This document shows, piece after piece, positions 8,035 through 12,500 of a stretch of DNA of 12,500 bases. Below the pieces are notes generated by a model. The model ran no database searches, was not told where the DNA came from, and was given only the letters and a program-made list of their open reading frames with translations. Both the position numbers and the translations under genes were made by a program. Location of the stretch: contig JABUQX010032415.1 of NCBI GenBank assembly GCA_015478945.1, forward strand, positions 40,001 through 52,500, in the 5' to 3' direction. Origin of the DNA: Trachelipus rathkii (taxonomy: Eukaryota > Arthropoda > Malacostraca > Isopoda > Trachelipodidae). Numbering within the stretch: position 1 is the stretch's first letter; each line of letters starts with the position of its first letter.

Positions 8035-8046
8035 CGTGACGTCACG
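8035..8046. promoter_or_regulatory. 12-bp palindrome CGTGACGTCACG (CRE-type site)
   Basis: A perfect palindrome containing a full cAMP-response-element octamer TGACGTCA (8037-8044). It stands alone between a TA tract and an A-rich repeat with no gene or promoter nearby, so a regulatory role is not supported. It may mark the end of a mobile element. Confidence 0.35.
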
Positions 8047-8049
8047 AAT

Positions 8050-8160
8050 CTGAAAAAATCAAAAAAATAAAAAAAAATCAAAAAATCAATAAAATCAAAA
8101 AATCAATAAAATCAAAAAATCAAAAAAATTGATTTTTTTCTAAAAAAATCAAAAAAATCC
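8050..8160. repeat. A-rich short-period repeat (AAAAAATC-type)
   Basis: Repeated AAAAAATCA and ATAAAATC words with a local inverted segment (AAAATTGATTTTTT) near 8125-8140. Low-complexity sequence, probably expanded by slippage. Confidence 0.85.
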
Positions 8161-8166
8161 CCAACC

Positions 8167-8288
8167 CTGATGGAAATGTTCGGTGCATCGTGGGGCTTAA
8201 TAGATTTGTCAGCTTCGCAGAAAGTGGCCATGAAATGTAATTTTTAAAAATAAACTCTCTGCTTAGGGACATGATGAAAGGCTGTCTT
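8167..8288. repeat. Truncated copy of the left end of the fold-back element
   Basis: From CTGATGG at 8167 to GCTGTCTT at 8288 this matches 8316-8437 (offset 149) almost base for base, with small indels. Homology begins close to the presumed terminus of the neighbouring inverted-repeat element. It is thus either a second, truncated insertion of the same family or a tandem duplication of the element's left end. Confidence 0.85.
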
Positions 8289-8301
8289 CAGACTATCTGA
8301 A

Positions 8302-8745
8302 TAAAATAAATTCAGCTGATGGAAATGTTCGGTGCATCGTGGGGCTTAATAGATTTGTCAGCTTCGCAGAATAGTGGCCATTAAATGTAATTTTTAAATA
8401 AACTCTCTGCTTAGGGACATTGATGAAAGGCTGTCTTGGATGAAATTTGTCTTTAAGATATTTATATACTATTTTAGGAAATGTATTAGATGGGAACAAA
8501 TTAAAATTAGCTAAATTACTTAAATATTCAATTTCCTTATGGAATTTTCCCTTGAGGTACAAAGTTTAAATGCTCTGAAAAGCCTACATTGTAGTGCAGA
8601 TAATTTATATTTCGTTGGGAGAAAACTGAAAAAATTCATACCGAATAATGTGGTAGAGGGTTTTATTGGCCACTATGCTGCGAAGCTGACAAATCTATTA
8701 AACCCCACGCTGCACCGAACATTTCCATCAACTGAATTTATTTTA
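8302..8745. mobile_element. MITE-like / fold-back element with 79-bp terminal inverted repeats
   Basis: The left arm (8302-8380) and the reverse complement of the right arm (8667-8745) are equal in length, align without gaps and differ at only 4 of 79 positions. They enclose 286 bases that do not pair. The shared core includes GATGGAAATGTTCGGTGCA and GATTTGTCAGCTTCGCAG. No transposase is encoded. No clear target-site duplication is visible because the flanking bases are AT-rich and palindromic. The structure fits a non-autonomous DNA transposon of unknown superfamily. A plain inverted duplication is the alternative. Confidence 0.72.
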
Positions 8746-8935
8746 CCCATATTAATAGTATGAAAATTTCCAACTTTTTCAGGCTTAAAAGACATTATAA
8801 AAACTATTATATATATATTTTTACTTATATACTCTTCTACAGGTTTACTTCTATTATTCACGGTCTGTCGTTATTTCTTTATTTCTTGAAGTATATAGCA
8901 TACACTTACTACTGATGTTGATCGTTATATCATAG
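8746..8935. other. AT-rich spacer, nothing recognised
   Basis: There is a short ATATATAT run near 8809-8818 and no open frame or repeat of note. Confidence 0.6.
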
Positions 8936-9313
8936 ATGCGCTTCATATTATTATTGATTGGTCTATATAGAGACTTATATCATATAGTGTATCTGTTGTT
9001 CATGTTCTTAGTGAGCTACTTATGTGTAACTCTATCTGCCAATATTATAGGGTATAATTGCCAGAATCTTCCTACTAAATCGCTTCGCCCCATCAATATA
9101 ATATGCGATATATATGGTTCATTTATCTGTACTTTTCAGGAATATTCTTTTCTATGTCTCGTAGGTTTGTCGCCGGCTTGTGAAATTCATCAAAATTCTA
9201 AAAATGAATCCTTTCAAATGTATAGGGATGATGATATGATAGGTAAATCATTCATACTTCTAGTCGCTTTCTTTTCAATAATATGGTATTCTAAATCCTT
9301 GATCATTACATAG
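8936..9313 (+). CDS. Hypothetical hydrophobic ORF, 125 aa, unrecognised
   Basis: The frame opens with an ATG directly after an in-frame TAG and ends with TAG at 9311-9313. The predicted peptide has a hydrophobic N-terminal stretch (about residues 2-40, possibly one or two membrane segments), a Cys-containing polar middle and a hydrophobic C-terminal stretch (about 104-124). This resembles a small membrane protein or a receptor fragment in composition, but I recognise no family. It is longer than most chance frames in such AT-rich DNA, yet hydrophobicity is what T-rich random sequence would give. There is no promoter, poly(A) signal or homologous neighbour to support expression. It may be a chance frame or an exon remnant. 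Confidence 0.2.
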   Translation: MRFILLLIGLYRDLYHIVYLLFMFLVSYLCVTLSANIIGYNCQNLPTKSLRPINIICDIYGSFICTFQEYSFLCLVGLSPACEIHQNSKNESFQMYRDDDMIGKSFILLVAFFSIIWYSKSLIIT

Positions 9314-10442
9314 CCGACTACGGTCTTATTCTCTTTTGCACCTATCCTCATCCCATCAATTTACCATTTTTCAGATGCTCAACTATCTTAGAGTTTAGGA
9401 TCCGTTAGTAGTCCGCACCTTGTGCTATATATGTAGTGTATGTATGCCACTAGCTAGCCCTCATACCTTGATAGAGTCGTAGCCAAGGGACTTTATCGTA
9501 CTATGGTACTCTCTATTCTATGTCGTATTCTCTTCGATCACTTCCTCATCTCTCAAAGCAATCAAAATACTTTGTCAAAACCAAAATTCAAGCGCACAGG
9601 ACTTACTATGGTACCTACACAATTGCTTTTCTAATTTATCATATCTTATTTTCCTTTTAAACATTTTTCTATTGACACATTAACTCTCCCCCACTAGATT
9701 GAGATCCTTCTAGTTTACATGTATGGTCCCGCGTGTTCGTCCCGTCCCGATATTCGTCAAAGATCCGTTACGTAAGGCCAAAACCAGGTCATACTAACAA
9801 TCATTTGGGGTTTCAAAGCAATCTTGTAAGTTTGTCATTACAGACTAATTACCATCCTGAACGCACGCGCAGAAAATTCGATCTATCCGATCTTCATAGC
9901 TTTGGAAAGTGGCTGACTCATATCTCAACGAGACCAGTTTGAAATCATAACCTCGGCAAGCGACTCTCTTGATGGAAAGATTTTAGAAAGTTTATATTTT
10001 TATCATTTAAACCGGAATTAAATAAAGACCAATCCCTTTATTCAACTTTTTTTTATATATTAAACTTAATGTTGTTGACCGCAATTATTGGTATTCAAGA
10101 TACTGTTAATATATCATCATTGCAGGTACTATATAAAAATGTAACTAATATATTGTTATTAGATATTTAGGTACCGATATTTATTAAAGAATTTAGATAC
10201 TGTACTTACATACTGTACTTGCAACAAGTAAAAAGATATACAAGAAAAAAGATATACTACAATTTTAATATTTTCCAAACTTGTGGGTAAACCTGAATTT
10301 TCGTGTGTATGCTTCGTGCTACTTTTTGTTAATCGGTGTGTTCTTGTCGTGATACACTTTCGCTTCTCGGTGGCACTTTTGTTATTCATTCCTTCCCGTT
10401 GTGCCCGTACGTACGTATTGGGCATTGTTCCCCAGGTCATTG
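9314..10442. other. Unassigned AT-rich sequence
   Basis: No gene is recognised. A 69-codon frame at 9733-9942 (+) and a 97-codon frame at 10159-10452 (-) show no domain or codon pattern that I can support. An AATAAA-type signal occurs near 10019. The stretch is low in microsatellites compared with the rest of the window, so it may be older unique sequence. Confidence 0.45.
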
Positions 10443-10667
10443 TTACCTCCAATTTGGAAGGTTAAAGAAGTTCTGCCGACCGTAATTTTTCCAGACAGTC
10501 TCAATATCTTTCGCCGTCCAACCTCTGAAACCCAGACTTAACCTGCTATGCTCAATCTTTAAACATTCTTCCAAATCTTTCAGTCTGGAACACACTCCAT
10601 TTAATCTATTTTTCTCCAAACTTTCTTTGATTTGCAAAACAATTTCAACGATGGCGCATTGGAACAT
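10443..10667 (-). CDS. Exon-like ORF, 74 aa, possible gene or element fragment
   Basis: This minus-strand frame encodes a soluble, amphipathic, helix-prone peptide: residues about 5-45 are rich in Leu, Glu and Lys with regular spacing. A Trp-containing segment, GWTAKDIETVWKNYGRQNFF, follows. The composition looks like real protein rather than translated AT-rich noise, but I do not recognise the family. The frame ends at a TAA that overlaps a good splice-donor match (GGAG|GTAACA, cut between 10447 and 10446 on the minus strand), so it may be an internal exon with a readthrough stop. Upstream on the minus strand, about 10672-10705, another frame reads FFEKLEIIAKLTS, hinting at a frameshifted continuation. 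It could be an exon, or a decayed element or gene fragment. Confidence 0.35.
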   Translation of the reverse strand: MFQCAIVEIVLQIKESLEKNRLNGVCSRLKDLEECLKIEHSRLSLGFRGWTAKDIETVWKNYGRQNFFNLPNWR

Positions 10668-10749
10668 GTCGAGATGTTAATTTGGCAATGATTTCCAATT
10701 TTTCAAAAAACTCCGATGGAGCTACCCACTGAATGATGAAAATATATCT

Positions 10750-10822
10750 AATATAATATAAATTATATATATATATATAATATATATAATATATATATAT
10801 TATATATATATATTATATAATA

Positions 10823-10856
<34 letters not shown>
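10750..10856. repeat. (TA)n microsatellite
   Basis: An interrupted TA tract that changes directly into a GT tract, a common compound microsatellite arrangement. Confidence 0.95.
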
Positions 10857-10859
<3 letters not shown>

Positions 10860-10898
10860 GTGTGTGGTGTGTGTGTGTGTGTTGTGTGTGTGTGTGTG
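10857..10898. repeat. (GT)n microsatellite
   Basis: A GT-rich dinucleotide tract with a few single-base interruptions, continuous with the preceding TA tract. Confidence 0.95.
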
Positions 10899-11177
10899 GG
10901 TGCATATGATATATATAAGTAAAATTACTTAAAAGATTTTAATCTGACCTTTTAATCAGGCCAATTTGAAATTATGAAAAATATATGATAAATGCGTTGC
11001 TGTTAATTTGCAACATTTGGGAAAGATAAACTGTTTGAAAAATTCATTCCTCTCAAAAATAACTTTGAAACTAATAACTAAAAGTGATTATTTACTTTAA
11101 CTTCTTAATAACAATTTCCAAATAAAAAAAATGGTTAAAATTTATTAGTTTTGGATTATTATTATCGTATTTTGACG

Positions 11178-11178
<1 letters not shown>
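10899..11178. other. AT-rich spacer, nothing recognised
   Basis: No open frame, repeat or motif of note between two microsatellite blocks. Confidence 0.6.
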
Positions 11179-11222
<44 letters not shown>

Positions 11223-11318
11223 CATATAATAATATATATATATATATATATATTATAACTAATTTATATATATATTATATATATATATATATGATATACT
11301 ATATATATATAGTATATT
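11179..11318. repeat. (TA)n microsatellite
   Basis: An interrupted TA tract that includes a perfect 18-bp palindrome (ATACTATATATATAGTAT) near its right end and is followed by a T run and an A run. Confidence 0.95.
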
Positions 11319-11611
11319 TTTTTTTTAAAAAAAATTGAGTTACCCTGCAGTAATATTTTCCTCCCATTTATTTACTGTCTAAATATATATAATTAGCATG
11401 TATTAGCTATATGCTTTCATTTAGAGTACTTCTTATTAATTTTTTATTAGAAAAAGTAAAAAAATAACAACAAAAAACATAAAAATCGAAAAATAAACAA
11501 TGTTGTTTTTAGTTGGTTTATACAACAACAACAAAAAAAACATGTGGTTATATAAAACCAAATGGTTAGAACCAACCAACCCTGTTCCAAACAATTCATT
11601 TTGACTCCTCA
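11319..11611. other. AT-rich spacer, nothing recognised
   Basis: Contains ACAACA-rich patches and a short AGTTGGTT / AACCAACC inverted pair (about 11511 and 11573). No gene is supported. Confidence 0.55.
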
Positions 11612-11670
11612 AACACACACACCTACACATACACATACACACATACACACACACACACCTACACACACAC
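11612..11670. repeat. (AC)n microsatellite
   Basis: AC dinucleotide tract with periodic CT and AT interruptions. Confidence 0.95.
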
Positions 11671-12500
11671 TACTATTCTATCATTTTTCCCAATGAACAA
11701 TAATTTCAACAAAAAAATTCCTAATTTCGATTTGTTCTCCCTAACATTTGCTTTCTCTAAATCCATGGATCACACAAAAAGATTTTTTGTCTTTACCATA
11801 TATTCTTCTAAATCATTCCCAATGAATCACCTGATTTCACACGCTGTTCTCTCACTTAAAAATTGCTGTTCTTATCCAGTATATCACTGAAATGCATTTC
11901 AATCTTCCAATAATAGCATTTCGATAAAGTTTTCTAACTATATTCAAAGTTTATTATCCTATAGTTTACCTATTAAACAATTACCATTTTTACCTTAATA
12001 AATCGAACAAGAATTCTGATAATTGTGGTACCTTCACCTTCTCGCAACACTTAATAAAGAGCCTTAACAGCCACTATTCCTTCACCTTTATCATTTCTAT
12101 CTTATCCCATCTAGCCCTAAAGAGCTTCCTTTTTCATCTTCCTCAAAACGAATGTACTTTTTGAGTAATATTCGTACATTCTACATTTTCTCTCTAAACC
12201 TCTTTTACCTCGCCCTCTTCTATTATCAATACATTACCTAAATATCCTCTCCAAACATTGCAGAGTTACATACCTCTATTTAGTCTTCTTTCAATCTTTC
12301 TGTGGCTTTGTAAAATAAGTTTTTTTTTTAACCTTTTCTTGTTTAAAACTTACTTATTTTTTGATTTTTAGTTTCTTTTTTTTTATGTTAGTGTATATTA
12401 TTTTACTTATTTACATTGTTCTTTTTATTATTTAGAGCTGATTTTTTTACTAATAGTCTTGAGAACAATTTTGGTCCCAATAATTGTACTGTATAAATAA
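11671..12500. other. AT-rich, pyrimidine-rich sequence without a supported gene
   Basis: A 65-codon open frame at 11693-11890 (+) is Ser/Phe-rich and unrecognised. The plus strand is conspicuously rich in C and T between about 11990 and 12300. A short inverted repeat, AAAATAAGTTTT against a right arm with a 4-base insertion, lies at 12312-12360. There is no RNA gene and no mobile-element signature. Confidence 0.55.

Noticed and set aside
10159..10452. 97-codon minus-strand frame
   Set aside because: Low-complexity Thr/Lys/Ser composition, no domain, and no supporting splice or start context.

Overview
This is a non-coding, repeat-dominated stretch of an animal nuclear genome, most likely an arthropod. 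It holds a broken Ty3/Gypsy LTR retrotransposon whose Gag-Pol resembles elements common in arthropods. It is also unusually dense in (TA)n, (TTA)n, (CT)n, (GT)n and (AC)n microsatellites and in tandem and inverted repeats. That density recalls decapod crustaceans such as penaeid shrimps and crabs, but the assignment is inference. No intact host protein gene, rRNA, tRNA or CRISPR array is visible.

Layout. 1-710: AT-rich minisatellite of about 70-bp units in which two unit types alternate, followed by a (TA)n tract to 857. 858-1523: unique sequence with a consensus-like splice donor but no recognised gene. 1524-1939: a 166-bp tandem repeat carrying a perfect hairpin, then a (CT)n tract. 2071-2558: four copies of a 122-bp tandem repeat with a central palindrome, followed by a 71-bp fold-back. 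2635-3584: two splice-acceptor-like sites, a long (TTA)n tract, a small hairpin, an A-rich run and a (TA)n tract.

3591-7215: the Gypsy element. gag (3760-4788) is intact. pol lies in the -1 frame and is reached through a GGGAAAC slippery heptamer at 4761-4767, followed by a stem-loop and a potential pseudoknot that hold the gag stop codon. Pol encodes protease, reverse transcriptase, RNase H and the first part of integrase. It is broken twice: by a one-base frameshift near 6219 between RT and RNase H, and by truncation at about 7215 just after the second catalytic Asp of integrase. At that break the sequence passes directly into a second copy of the minisatellite seen at the window start (7211-7887), again followed by (TA)n. 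No LTR pair can be recognised.

8035-8160: a CRE-type palindrome and an A-rich short-period repeat. 8167-8745: a MITE-like or fold-back element with 79-bp terminal inverted repeats, preceded by a truncated copy of its left end. 8746-10740: mostly unassigned AT-rich DNA with one hydrophobic ORF (8936-9313, +) and one exon-like ORF on the minus strand (10443-10667). 10741-12500: microsatellites and AT-rich, pyrimidine-rich sequence with no supported gene.

The parts that work together are gag and pol, coupled by the predicted -1 frameshift. Everything else looks like independent repeat turnover. The least ordinary features are the frameshift module, the duplicated two-type minisatellite fused to the broken integrase, and the hairpin-bearing tandem repeats.
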